Source of the DNA: Bolinopsis microptera
Lineage: Eukaryota > Ctenophora > Tentaculata > Lobata > Bolinopsidae
Direction of reading: 5' to 3'
Assembly: GCF_026151205.1 (NCBI RefSeq)
Contig: NC_087074.1
Coordinates: 9,457,226 to 9,521,225, forward strand
Length of the DNA: 64,000 nucleotides
The position numbers and the translations under genes were made by a program. The stretch's first letter is position 1; each line of letters starts with the position of its first letter. Shown here in pieces: positions 45,790-55,795 of this stretch. The notes beneath the pieces are model-generated. The model saw only the letters and a program-made list of their open reading frames with translations, searched no databases and was not told the DNA's origin.

Positions 45790-47314
45790 AATCCGGATTC
45801 CTGCTTGAACCCCAAAGTTATTTCCTCGTATAGAAATCGACAAAGAAAGATTATGATTAAAATGTTTGTAGCAACCAAGAATTAGAATGAGGAGAAAAAA
45901 TGGTGAGAATGTTTAAGATTCTGTGCACTTTTTGTAGATGGCTACCCTGCCCCTTCCATTCTTAATCAAGCAAACTATCGTAAAAATGAATGACGGAAAC
46001 AACAGCTACAACTGGCAAAAAAGTGCTTAGGAAGTAAATTGCATCTATATTTAATTATATAGAGACATAGAGGTCAACATTCTACAATGTGATAAGATAC
46101 ATATCATTCCTTAGTGTTCCTCACACGTCATTTCGAAGCAAATAAAATCGAGACGTCCTCAAAATCGTAAACAATAAGATTGCAGTTCAATTTTACTTAC
46201 TTTTTATTAATATATATTAGCGACAAGAGATATATATATTATACGATTATGAAATTTAACCTTCTTGGGCCCAGCAATGTGAGATGAAAAGTTGACTGAA
46301 AGTAAACTGGATCTATCATTTGTAGTACTATAATATAGTTTACATATTATAAAGTCAGCGCAAATCCTAGTTGTCATTCCTGATTCAAGTTTTAACTCGC
46401 GAGGTAGATTCTTAGAATCTGTGTGTGATTTGCCATGAGATAGAGGTCGCTGTGGGTCAGCTGAAAGCTTTATTAGTTTTACATTCACGGACAGTGCCAG
46501 GAATATTGCCTGGGGTTTTGAAGCAGTGAACTGAACAGTTAGTGTAAGTAAGTGGCTTAGGGTTAGCCAAGAATCTCAATCATCGGCTCTTCAAGTTCAA
46601 TGGTAACATCTGAAGTGTCTTGAAATGTAGAGTTTGTGAACTGGAAAGTTCCTTTGACCTATGAAATCCAGTAATATTATTTTTCACGTGGCGATCGTAT
46701 GGCTATAGGACAACCAAAGTAAAAAGGTATGAAATGGCCGTTGTAATAATATTTAATGCTTGTGATATGAGAGCCGGAAGGGTGCGGGTGTCACGGTAAG
46801 GTGGTAACAGGGTGGTTCTGGTTGTTGTCTAAACATGAAGAGTAAACAGAGTCTGAAGTGACTTTGTTACCATGCCAACCCCACCTTCTCATTCACAGAA
46901 CTAGATTTTACCTACCTTACTTGGGAATATTATAGCGGGTTAATTTATGACTGGGAAAATTAATGACCGGGAAAAATATGGCGGACTTTCCCAAAACCCG
47001 CCAAATTATCCCGGTCATGAATATACCGGTGGCCGACCTTTCAAGTTTTTTTTCAGAGGTCAACAAATTTTCAACCGAAATTTCTGTTTTTTTGTTACTT
47101 GTTAAAGAAGTTATTTCAATTTACAGTTATTGATATTACTCAGAAATAGAAAAAAAGACACGTATATTTAAAGGAAAATAAATCTAAGCAATAATAAGTC
47201 AAATCTTCATTAAAGCGTATTCTCATTCTCGTTATCGCTAATGTCCCCTCCATTATCATTATTGATATCCCCCTGCTGCTGACCGTCAAAATTTGACTCA
47301 AATTCGAAGTCGTA
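45790..47314. other. Transporter upstream region, duplicated in unit 2
   Basis: Matches 57,601-59,390 with indels. A conserved but unexplained minus-strand frame at 46207-46488 recurs at 58388-58639. A CG-balanced stretch with GACCGGGAAAAATATGGCGG at about 46,960 also recurs near 59,114. It likely includes the promoter and any 5' exon. Confidence 0.5.
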
Positions 47315-47474
47315 TTATTGTCTTAACAAGACTTTCATTTTGTCCGCTAGTGGGGCTACTGCTTTCAAGGTCAGCCGGAGCTTGATTTCCTGCCCACCGC
47401 TTGGTATTGGGGAACGTCTTGGCTTTACATCTTCAAATGCTCCAGTAATCAATCCACCGTGGACCATGAAATAG
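47315..47474 (-). pseudogene. Host reading frame X, C-terminal part, cut off by the LINE
   Basis: Encodes YFMVHGGLITGAFEDVKPRRS... to ...KVLLRQ and stop (47315-47317). Together with 54712-54872 it restores a continuous 321 nt frame when the LINE is ignored (161 + 160 nt). Family not recognised. The corresponding copy in unit 2 lies at about 59,395-59,508 and 59,933-60,139. Confidence 0.65.
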
Positions 47475-48720
47475 TTTTAAACTATTTTCACAACTACAAT
47501 TAAATACATTTATTGAGGATGTCGAAAAAGAATGTCAGTCAAGCAAGTTCGCAAGTAATGCAGCACTAATTGGAAAAGGTGTGTGGGGGTGATGCGGGGT
47601 GGCCGGGTCGTGTACTCAGAAGACTAGCCATGGACTCCTGAAGCAAGTTGAGTAATTATCATTTTTCTACAATCAGCATCAGCACCGCCATAAACATCAT
47701 CATTCAAATCCACGTCCACGTGACCCTACCCTGACCCTACTTTTAACCCTGCGAACTTGCTTGGCTACAGTCTGGATATCCTTAAATATTTGTATATATA
47801 TATGATACTGCTGTATGTAGTGTTGAAATGTATGGTGACTACGGTCTGCACTTGAAATAGAAGAGCCTCAATAAAATAGCAGTTATTATAAGTAATGGTT
47901 TTGTGAACCACTGCAAATAGCAAATTTACTAAAACGTATTGATATGTAGTTACTTTATTGCTCATTTAATGTATGACAAATTCAAATTTAAATTATACTT
48001 TAAATTTATACTGATATCTTTGATTGTCATAACTCTAAAAGTATTAACAGATGAATATTAATTTTTTTAAATGTTTAAAATTGCACTTGAGGTTTAGCTG
48101 TGCTTTTATCATTATGCTGTCCTATTCGTGTTAGAGTGAGAAGATTATTTAACCCAAGACAGTTATTCAATGGAAATCTAAAAAGTAAAGATATCCACCT
48201 GCAGTCTTGCAAAATCCCTCTCCCCATTTTTTCCCCTGTTATCTGCCTCCCCACACATTTTTTATTAAAAAATTTATATATAATACCCGCAGACTATTTA
48301 CCCTTTATATGTGTACATTCATTCAGATTTGAGATTCTAACTAATATTTGTGTGGGATTGTTTATTGATAAAGTTGAAAATTTACATTGAATTTGAATTG
48401 ATATCCCTTCCTTACCCCAACCCCTCCGATCCTTACCCCAGCCCCTTCCCCCTCATTGCACATTCACTCCATTTTACATATCATCCAAAACAATTGACGT
48501 TTCGATATACTTTATTCATTTTCAATCAACAATCGTACTTAATAACTCATTAACTAGCCTTAAATATACTGGTGATTCCTGCTAAGCTTAACGTGATCAC
48601 TGATAAATTTATGTTACTCATCTCACTGCCGCCTAGCTTGTTTCAGGTTTACTGGTCTGGTTCGATGGGTCTGACCCTGGCCCCCTCCGCTCACCCCTGT
48701 ACTCCGCATCCATTATCATC

Positions 48721-50889
48721 ATGAAAAAGACCGACAAGAAACTCGACAGGAGATCGGACCTCTTTAATTCCACGTCTCGAGGGTGCAAGTCAGCTGGATC
48801 CACCCCTATTTCAAGCCCTGTTTTAAGCCGAAAAGTCACTAGCAGAATACATAATAGGAACACAGAGCCAGATGCAGATCTAACATCTGATGGAGACTTT
48901 GTAGATGTAGAGAGCAACGAACCAGCATCGATCCCAGGAACGCTACTCTCTAAGTGTCCCTGCTTTGTAGAGTCAAAGAACCCTGCAATCTTATGTGTTA
49001 CTTGTAAGCAGACCTTCCATTCTAACTGTGTTAACCTTGCTGGCCTCACAGCAACTTCTCTAAAGAAGCTCAGCACTTCCTGGAAGTGCCCGGACTGCTT
49101 TATCTTTCCTTACACAAGAAGATTGAAGGAGGAGGAAAAATCCAAAGCGTTAACAGAATTCTTTAGCAATATTTCTAAGATATCAAAGTGTAATGAGGAA
49201 CTCAAAGAAAGTACAACAACCATAGAGTTCTTCAACGAGCATATCAAACACCTCATACTCAAGGAGGACAGTTGTTTCAAAGAACACTCCAAAAGAACAG
49301 AACGATTAGTGACTGGAATTGAAGATATCACTGAAGACATAGCTTCTATCAAGGGTGTACTTACGAAAGTAAAGGAGAGTGGCTCAGCTCTTGAGACAAC
49401 CAGCAACTCTCTCAAACAGGAGATTGATGGCCTGAAGGACTCTCTCAAAAATATACCTATGACAGAGCAACCTCCGACTAACAGCAGTACTTTCGATCAT
49501 GTTGACAACCTGATGACCCAGATCAAAGTGCAATTGGAAAAGATCAATGATCATGTATGTCCCTCAACGTCCACACAGAACTTTGATGAAGGTGAACTAC
49601 GTTACAATGAATCTATCCTTATGACCCCTAACACTACTTCTCCTCACTTTGCTGCATCTCAAATTCCTGAAGGCCCTGCATGTGACCCTTATCTAACTTA
49701 TCAGGAAGATATAGTGCCTGTTGAGCTTCACAGCAAACTTATAAAGCTGCTGGAGGACAATAGTGCGGATTTTTCTTCGGTTGGTGGCAGCAGGGATGTT
49801 GTCTACTTTGGTGAACATGGATACTGGTACACAGGAGCCTATCATCAGGCAAAGGAAACTCCACCGGAGATACAAGATCTTTTGGACTGTGTGCGTCCCT
49901 CTCTCCCCAATAGGAAGAGCTGGCTGAACTCTTGCCTTGTTACAAGATATACAGGCAATAGTAGCCATATCCCCCAACACTGCGACAATGAGGTTCTTAT
50001 TGACCCAGAATCGATAATAGTCACTGTGTCCCTTGGTGAAGAACGCACAATAAAGTTCACACATAAGTCGACTGAAAAGTCCTTAAAGCTCAAAGATGGA
50101 AGTGTATACGTGATGTCCAGAATGTCCCAAGAAATCTGGAATCATGGTATTGAACCCCTCGCTAATGAAGAAGATGGCGAGGAATCTGAAGAGAAAACTT
50201 CTGTGAGGTACAGCTTTACCTTTAGGCATATTGCGCCTTTCTACAAAAATAGCACAGTGTTAATTGGAGACTCAAACACTAAGTACATTAAATTTGGTAA
50301 AGATGTTGGAACTCTAGGAAAATGGGTTCCCGGTAAGCGAATGTGGGCTGCTAAAATCGACGATATTCCTGCTCCCAAAGACATAGGCCCCTTTCGGAAC
50401 ATTGTTATACATACGGGAATCAATGATATTCGAGATGATTCCAACAGACCATCCACTAGAACACTTATTGCTAAGCTTAAGAAGAAATGTTGTGAAATTC
50501 AGCAATTTTATCCTAATAGTAAAGTTCATATTAGTTTACTCTTGCCCACCAAATCACAGTTTGTTAACTCACGTATAGGGGAGTTAAACAGTTTAATTGT
50601 AGACATGGTTTATAATAGGAAAAACATGTTTATTATAGATAACTCTGTACTAGGTTCTGTTAACGGATGTATGCCCTCTAAGTATGGTAGATTCTCACGT
50701 GATGGCACACCATTGGTCAATGATGTTGTTCATCTCGGGAGAGAAGGCCTGAAAATATTTTGTATGAACATAAAACGGTGTATTGTACAACGTGGTGGAA
50801 GTCAGTCCACGGAAAGATTTAAAGGTGGAAATGGTGACTATAGGAGTGCCCTAAGTAGGGGTAGTACGGGTGATATCTTACCGATATGA
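48721..50889 (+). CDS. LINE ORF1: PHD-like finger + coiled coil + AlkB dioxygenase + SGNH esterase, 722 aa
   Basis: Domains in order. PHD-like zinc finger at residues 79-126, with Cys/His ligands C79, C81, C92, C95, H100, C103, C123, C126. Coiled-coil-like helix about 135-275. AlkB-type 2-oxoglutarate/Fe(II) dioxygenase about 330-503, with N403 and Y410, the H420-C-D422 metal pair, third ligand H475 (WNHGI), and R496-Y-S-F-T-F-R502 matching the 2OG-binding RxNxTxR pattern. SGNH-type esterase about 511-685, with GDSN (S518), HTGINDI and the D668-V-V-H671 dyad. A basic Gly/Arg tail ends it. CR1-family ORF1 proteins are known with PHD and esterase domains; the AlkB insertion between them is the unusual part. 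AlkB enzymes oxidatively remove N-methyl groups from nucleic acids, so a role on the element RNA or cDNA is plausible but inferred. It overlaps ORF2 by 4 nt. Confidence 0.9.
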   Translation: MKKTDKKLDRRSDLFNSTSRGCKSAGSTPISSPVLSRKVTSRIHNRNTEPDADLTSDGDFVDVESNEPASIPGTLLSKCPCFVESKNPAILCVTCKQTFHSNCVNLAGLTATSLKKLSTSWKCPDCFIFPYTRRLKEEEKSKALTEFFSNISKISKCNEELKESTTTIEFFNEHIKHLILKEDSCFKEHSKRTERLVTGIEDITEDIASIKGVLTKVKESGSALETTSNSLKQEIDGLKDSLKNIPMTEQPPTNSSTFDHVDNLMTQIKVQLEKINDHVCPSTSTQNFDEGELRYNESILMTPNTTSPHFAASQIPEGPACDPYLTYQEDIVPVELHSKLIKLLEDNSADFSSVGGSRDVVYFGEHGYWYTGAYHQAKETPPEIQDLLDCVRPSLPNRKSWLNSCLVTRYTGNSSHIPQHCDNEVLIDPESIIVTVSLGEERTIKFTHKSTEKSLKLKDGSVYVMSRMSQEIWNHGIEPLANEEDGEESEEKTSVRYSFTFRHIAPFYKNSTVLIGDSNTKYIKFGKDVGTLGKWVPGKRMWAAKIDDIPAPKDIGPFRNIVIHTGINDIRDDSNRPSTRTLIAKLKKKCCEIQQFYPNSKVHISLLLPTKSQFVNSRIGELNSLIVDMVYNRKNMFIIDNSVLGSVNGCMPSKYGRFSRDGTPLVNDVVHLGREGLKIFCMNIKRCIVQRGGSQSTERFKGGNGDYRSALSRGSTGDILPI
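50886..50889 (+). promoter_or_regulatory. ATGA stop-start overlap between ORF1 and ORF2
   Basis: The ORF2 ATG (50886-50888) overlaps the ORF1 TGA (50887-50889). Such overlaps allow termination-reinitiation in some bicistronic LINEs. No other device for ORF2 translation was identified. Confidence 0.8.
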
Positions 50890-53800
50890 CCTCAATAAAC
50901 TTCAATATTACAAGAGAGAGATGTCCAGGTTGTGATAGCAATGTACTAAGCCATCATAAAATCATAATATGTGAGAGTTGCGATACAATATATCATGCCA
51001 AATGTTCTGAACAGAGTTTTAAATTTGATCATGTTAAACAAATGTGGCACTGCAGTCAGTGTTACGCCTTCAAATCCCAAAGGTACAATCCTTTTAACTC
51101 AATTATTTATGACAAATATGATCCCAACACTGTAGAAAGAGACGAGGATATGGAGACTATTTCAAACATTCTAAAAGACTGTAGGTATTATAACATGACA
51201 AATTTCAACCGGCTGTCAAAAAACATACTTAACCATAACAAGCCGTTTATATCTATTGTGTTTAACAACATTGATGGGAACGCATCTAACTTTGACAGCT
51301 TTATTACTGATATGAGTCAATATGATGAGAAATTTGCAGTTATTGCGCTAGCTGAAACAAACATTAATGAGGAAAATAAAGATCTATACAAAATTGATGG
51401 TTACAGCAGTGAGTACAACTCTAAAACTGATGGGAAAAAGAAAGGTAGTGGCCTTGGTATATATATTGACAATCAGTACCAATACAGCCGAATCGAAAAG
51501 TTATGTAAATGCTCTGACAATCTTGAAACACTTTTCGTTGAGATCACTAACACAGAGGTTCCACAGATTGCTGGTGTTGTTTACAGGCCCCCTAGTGGTG
51601 ATATTCAAGATGCACTTGCTGAGCTTGATGTGTTGATGAAATTTCTACCGTCTAATAATGTAGCCTTGACAGGTGACTTCAATGTTGATCTTTTGGCCCA
51701 GGGACGAAACATAGCTGAATTTGAACAAACTATCTACAGTAACAATTTAATCCCTTTGATATCGATTGCCACCCATGCCAAGCCGGGTTGCAATGAAAGC
51801 TTAATTGATAATATTTTAGTGAACTCTACTGAGCGTGTGTTAGGATCTGGAATTCTTGAATCCAAGATTTCCCATCATAACCCCATCTTCTGTTTCATAT
51901 CGTGTAATATTAAAGAGAGTTCAAATACTGCCAAACTTAAACCTAAGTATGATTACTGTGAGTCTAATATAGAAAGTTTCCTTAATGATATTGGAAAGGA
52001 TATCTACCAATCGAACTTTTCGTATGATGAGGAAGGTTTTGAAAAATTTGTCGAAACTGTCCACGAAAAAATCGAACTGAATTTCAAAGTGGACTGTACT
52101 GCTGGTTTTCAATCAAAACGCAATAGATTGATGAATCCATGGATCACTTCTGCGTTAATTAAATCTGTGTTTACTAAAGGCTTTCACTACAAGCGATGGA
52201 AGGCTTCGTGTACCAAAATCAACCCATTAGGTGAGGAAACTTTATATCTTAAGTATAAGGAGTATCGTTCTATCTTAAACAAAGCTATAAAATCTGCGAA
52301 AAAAGCCCACTATGGGAAAAAATTTGAACTTGCTAAAGGAAATATTAAAAAAACCTGGGAATTGATCAACGAACTCAGGGGTAAATCTAAAAAAGATATA
52401 AAAGCATCATTCTTAATTGATGGTAGAATTGTAACTGAACGCCGTGAGATTGCCAACGGATTTAACATCTACTTCTCGTCTATTGCTCGTAATCTTAATT
52501 CAAAAGTTCAATCTTCTGTACCATCTCGTACGGTAACTGATGGCAATTTCAATAAAACGAAGTTTAAACAATACCTCAAGGGCAGAGAAAGAATAGTGAA
52601 CTCTTTTTTTCTCAGCCCCTGTGACGAGGAAGAGATAAGTAAAATTATTGGTAGCCTTGAAAATGGGAAGGCAAGTGATATCTCTGTTAGAGTCTTGAAA
52701 AAGAGTGTAAATTATCTGTCTGGTCATATCTCTAGATTCTTTAATTGGTTCTTGGACAATGGGGTCTTTCCAAACAAGCTTAAAACGGGCTCTATTACAC
52801 CAATTTATAAAAAAGGAGACTCACGATGCCTTGATAACTATCGACCTGTTTCTACATTACCGATATTTGGCAAAATACTTGAAAAAATAATTTATAATAG
52901 GTTATATAATTACCTCAGTGCTATGAACGTGATTTATGATCGACAATTTGGTTTTAGAAAACAACACTCAACATCTCATGCCGTAAACTATTCTGTCAAT
53001 AAAATACTTAATGAGATTGAACAGAAAAATCATGTAATTGGAATATTTATTGATCTAAGTAAAGCATTTGACACAATTGAGCACGATAAACTCCTGCATA
53101 AACTTGAACACTATGGAGTAAGAGGTATTGCACTAAAAACTCTTGCTAGCTATCTAACAAACCGTAGCCAAGTAACTTCTTTTCAAACTGAAAAATCGGA
53201 CAAGTGTTCAGTTGAGTATGGTGTACCCCAGGGGTCAGTGTTAGGACCTCTACTATTTCTGATTTATATAAATGATATTGTGAGCTCCTCAAGTTTGGCT
53301 GAATTCGTCCTGTTTGCTGATGATACAAATATTTTTGTGATAGGTCGTTCAGCACAGGAAGCTTTTGAAAAAGCTAATCATGTAATGAAACAGGTCAGTA
53401 ACTATATGGAGTCTAACAAGTTACATATAAATGCAGGGAAAAGTTGTTTTATGCATTTTCAGCCAGGTTTGTCAAGAGCAACACAGACCTGTGCTAGAAC
53501 ACGGCCCTTTAACAGGAATCTAACGATTTCAATAGATGGCAAAAAGCTAGAAAAAGTTCAATGTACAAAATTTCTTGGGGTGATAATAGACGAACAGCTA
53601 TGTTGGGAACCACATCTTAATCATTTATCTTTAAAGCTGAACTCCAGTATTGTATCGATTAAGAGAATTTGCAAATTCATTCCCAAATCTGAATATTTGA
53701 AACTATACAATGCTCTTTTTATGTCACATCTTAGCTATTGTATAAGTTGCTGGGGTGGGATCCCTAAACATAAGCTGAATAAAATCTTTGCTATTCAAAA

Positions 53801-54317
53801 ACGATGTATACGACTGCTATTTGGTAACATTCCCAATTTTGATCATAAAGAATACTACTTAACCTGTGCACGTTCAAGAACTTATAACGAACATATGGCT
53901 AAAAAGAACTACTGTCTTGAACACACTAAACCGCTATTCACTGAGCAGAAAATTATGAACCTGGAGAATCTGCACATGTACCATACATTTATGGAGCTAT
54001 TCAAAATTCTTAAATTTGATGTCCCCCAGTCGATTAAAGATCTTTTCAAGTTCTGTCCTAGAAATGAAAAACTTCGTCTGATTGTCCCATTACTGAGGTT
54101 AGATATCTCCCAACAGAACTTTTTGTACACCTCTACGAAAATATGGAATGATCTCATCCCCTATGTATTCGAAATATGTGATGCTAATGTAGATGGGATA
54201 ATAATCCCGGGGTCTTCCAAAAATTCAGACTTATCAGCCTCGTCAGGTATTATTAAATCTAACCTTAAAAAGCACTTGCTATCCCTCCAAAATCGAGGTG
54301 ACCCTAATATATGGTAA
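50886..54317 (+). CDS. LINE ORF2: PHD-like finger + APE endonuclease + reverse transcriptase, 1143 aa
   Basis: Begins with its own PHD-like finger (C13, C16, C29, C32, H37, C40, C56, C59). The apurinic-type endonuclease spans about 121-340, with AETN (E157), YRPPSG, GDFNVDLL (D264, N266), SLIDNIL (D308) and a final S329-H330-H331-N-P-I. The usual family motif there is S-D-H, so the catalytic Asp is replaced by His. The reverse transcriptase spans about 630-860, with DLSKAFD (723-729), GVPQGSVLGPLLFLIYINDI and the F-A-D-D active site (810-813). The C-terminus has the Cys/His-poor tail ending SLQNRGDPNIW. The enzyme would nick target DNA and copy its RNA onto it. The RT motif set puts it in the CR1/jockey group. 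Confidence 0.95.
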   Translation: MTSINFNITRERCPGCDSNVLSHHKIIICESCDTIYHAKCSEQSFKFDHVKQMWHCSQCYAFKSQRYNPFNSIIYDKYDPNTVERDEDMETISNILKDCRYYNMTNFNRLSKNILNHNKPFISIVFNNIDGNASNFDSFITDMSQYDEKFAVIALAETNINEENKDLYKIDGYSSEYNSKTDGKKKGSGLGIYIDNQYQYSRIEKLCKCSDNLETLFVEITNTEVPQIAGVVYRPPSGDIQDALAELDVLMKFLPSNNVALTGDFNVDLLAQGRNIAEFEQTIYSNNLIPLISIATHAKPGCNESLIDNILVNSTERVLGSGILESKISHHNPIFCFISCNIKESSNTAKLKPKYDYCESNIESFLNDIGKDIYQSNFSYDEEGFEKFVETVHEKIELNFKVDCTAGFQSKRNRLMNPWITSALIKSVFTKGFHYKRWKASCTKINPLGEETLYLKYKEYRSILNKAIKSAKKAHYGKKFELAKGNIKKTWELINELRGKSKKDIKASFLIDGRIVTERREIANGFNIYFSSIARNLNSKVQSSVPSRTVTDGNFNKTKFKQYLKGRERIVNSFFLSPCDEEEISKIIGSLENGKASDISVRVLKKSVNYLSGHISRFFNWFLDNGVFPNKLKTGSITPIYKKGDSRCLDNYRPVSTLPIFGKILEKIIYNRLYNYLSAMNVIYDRQFGFRKQHSTSHAVNYSVNKILNEIEQKNHVIGIFIDLSKAFDTIEHDKLLHKLEHYGVRGIALKTLASYLTNRSQVTSFQTEKSDKCSVEYGVPQGSVLGPLLFLIYINDIVSSSSLAEFVLFADDTNIFVIGRSAQEAFEKANHVMKQVSNYMESNKLHINAGKSCFMHFQPGLSRATQTCARTRPFNRNLTISIDGKKLEKVQCTKFLGVIIDEQLCWEPHLNHLSLKLNSSIVSIKRICKFIPKSEYLKLYNALFMSHLSYCISCWGGIPKHKLNKIFAIQKRCIRLLFGNIPNFDHKEYYLTCARSRTYNEHMAKKNYCLEHTKPLFTEQKIMNLENLHMYHTFMELFKILKFDVPQSIKDLFKFCPRNEKLRLIVPLLRLDISQQNFLYTSTKIWNDLIPYVFEICDANVDGIIIPGSSKNSDLSASSGIIKSNLKKHLLSLQNRGDPNIW

Positions 54318-54711
54318 CTAATCTATATTATATCTCAAATTCTACATCTGGTACGGCTCTGCACACATGATATCTCTCTCTGCCATGAAACATGGCTAAC
54401 CTTTCAAACTATGATTTAAAACATAAACCTAAACTAAAACTCAACTGGGCTCTCCTATGTCACCAAACTAGACCAATAAGCAATTTTAGCTTAGATAATT
54501 ATATTTTTCTATATTTGTATAATAAGTATTATATTGACGTAGTGGATGGTTGAGGGGGTTTCAAGCACAGGTCACTCTCAAATCCTAAAGATAAGCAGTG
54601 GCCTTCGGCACTGGAAACCTCTTCAAACCTCCCCTGATTTATTTATTATTGATATTGTTTGATTGTGCCGTAAAAATAAATATTTGTTTTATTAAATATT
54701 TGTTTTATTAG

Positions 54712-54872
54712 TGGCACAGTTTACTCACTTCTAGCGGGATGTGGCCACAAGTTACTTTAACGGGAAAAACTTCCTTTTTCTTTAGTCTACACACTTCACA
54801 CGAGAAGAGATCAATCTTTTGCAACTCAGTTGATGTCTCTCGCTCCACTGTTACACGCTCTCCAGGTTCGAT
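54712..54872 (-). pseudogene. Host reading frame X, N-terminal part, right of the LINE
   Basis: Encodes IEPGERVTVERETSTELQKI, then FSCEVCRLKKKEVF and VTCGHIPLE up to the LINE junction (reads TGC CA|C TAT across the empty site). A CAG acceptor precedes 54872. A Cys pair and a CGH triplet hint at metal binding, but the family is unknown. Confidence 0.6.
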
Positions 54873-55560
54873 CTGGGATCACAGAAGCGATGAGTTTTAT
54901 CAGTTTTCCGGAACAGGATCCGTTCAAGGACTTATGAAGGGTATGAAGCCCAGGGATGTTACAGGGATTTTATAATTTAAATTTAAATCACATGAACTGC
55001 TAACAAGCAAATTGTTTTATACCTGCACTGATTATGATACTAGAGCGCTAATAATCATTTTTAAATTGTGTACATATACAACAGTTTTTCAGTTGACGAG
55101 AGGATGACATCATTTGTTTGTTTTTTAATTAATTTTAACCAGTTATATTATTATTATAATATATATATATATATTATTATTATTTTCGTTTTCTTCCATT
55201 TATATAGACTAGCAGGAACCCGTCTAACCCTAAAATGGTGTCAAGACTCAAGAGACTAAAACAATTATTAGTACTTGGGGGTACCAAATTTTGGGCTCTA
55301 AAACTCCTATTTCTTGGCCAATTTTTTATTTTTTCATGCTGATTTGGAGGCCATTAAAGCATTTGACCCAGTCAAAAAAGTTTCAGTTGTATATCTTTTA
55401 CGGTTTTTGCAGAAATTCGCGTTAAAAGTTGATGCCGTGGTGGCAGTAAAATGGCACGGATAAATAAATATATAATATATATATATCGTCTCGCTTTATA
55501 TATAGTAAGATTGTTTTCTTCTTTACGATTCACTGATTCATGGGCAAGATAAATGACCAG
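54873..55560. other. Spacer at the unit 1/unit 2 boundary
   Basis: Duplicated at 60,160-60,534 with deletions. It contains AT microsatellites (for example 55,155-55,190). About 280 bp at 55,210-55,490 are absent from the second copy, so they may be a small insertion. No gene. Confidence 0.5.
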
Positions 55561-55766
55561 GTCGTGAGTTTGACACGTGGTCCACACACAGCTCTAAAAG
55601 TTCCACAACCAGTGCCGGAGAGAGAGTGATTCTCAAACACAGTGCATCAATGTCCAGTCTCTCATCTCAAAGTATAGGTTTGTCACATTCCTCCACAAGT
55701 ATGGTATCCATTATGAGTATAATACTGGTCCAAGCTTTTATGAAGACATTCAGTTTTCCCGATTAA
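55561..55766 (+). pseudogene. Orphan copy of zinc-finger gene exon 3 (unit 2)
   Basis: Same length (206 bp) and frame as 43763-43968, ending in FSFPD-like text and TAA at 55764-55766, but exons 1 and 2 were not duplicated. It is unlikely to be expressed as a full gene. Confidence 0.75.
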
Positions 55767-55795
55767 TTAACTTGGAGGTGTACTGAAACTGTCCC

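Larger units (their letters stand above)
47475..54711 (+). mobile_element. Full-length LINE (CR1/jockey-like), 7.2 kb, both ORFs open
   Basis: Ends are placed by comparison with the uninterrupted host sequence near 60,000 (GAAATAGTGGCACTG): host text stops after ATAG at 47474 and resumes with TGGCAC at 54712. About 1.25 kb of 5' untranslated region, ORF1 (48721-50889), ORF2 (50886-54317) and a 394 bp 3' region follow. The tail is AATAAA (54675-54680) and then two copies of AAATATTTGTTTTATTA. CR1-type elements also end in short repeats rather than poly(A). There is no clear long target duplication (3 bp AGT at most). Neither ORF has a stop or frameshift, so the element looks young. Confidence 0.92.

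Noticed and set aside
41019-46740. GGTATGAAATG at the zinc-finger start, recurring near 46,724, 57,881 and 58,877
   Set aside because: The match is only about 17 bp and AT-rich; not enough to claim a shared exon or promoter.
48633-50529. Minus-strand frames inside the LINE
   Set aside because: They are opposite-strand shadows of ORF1, whose domain motifs are on the plus strand.
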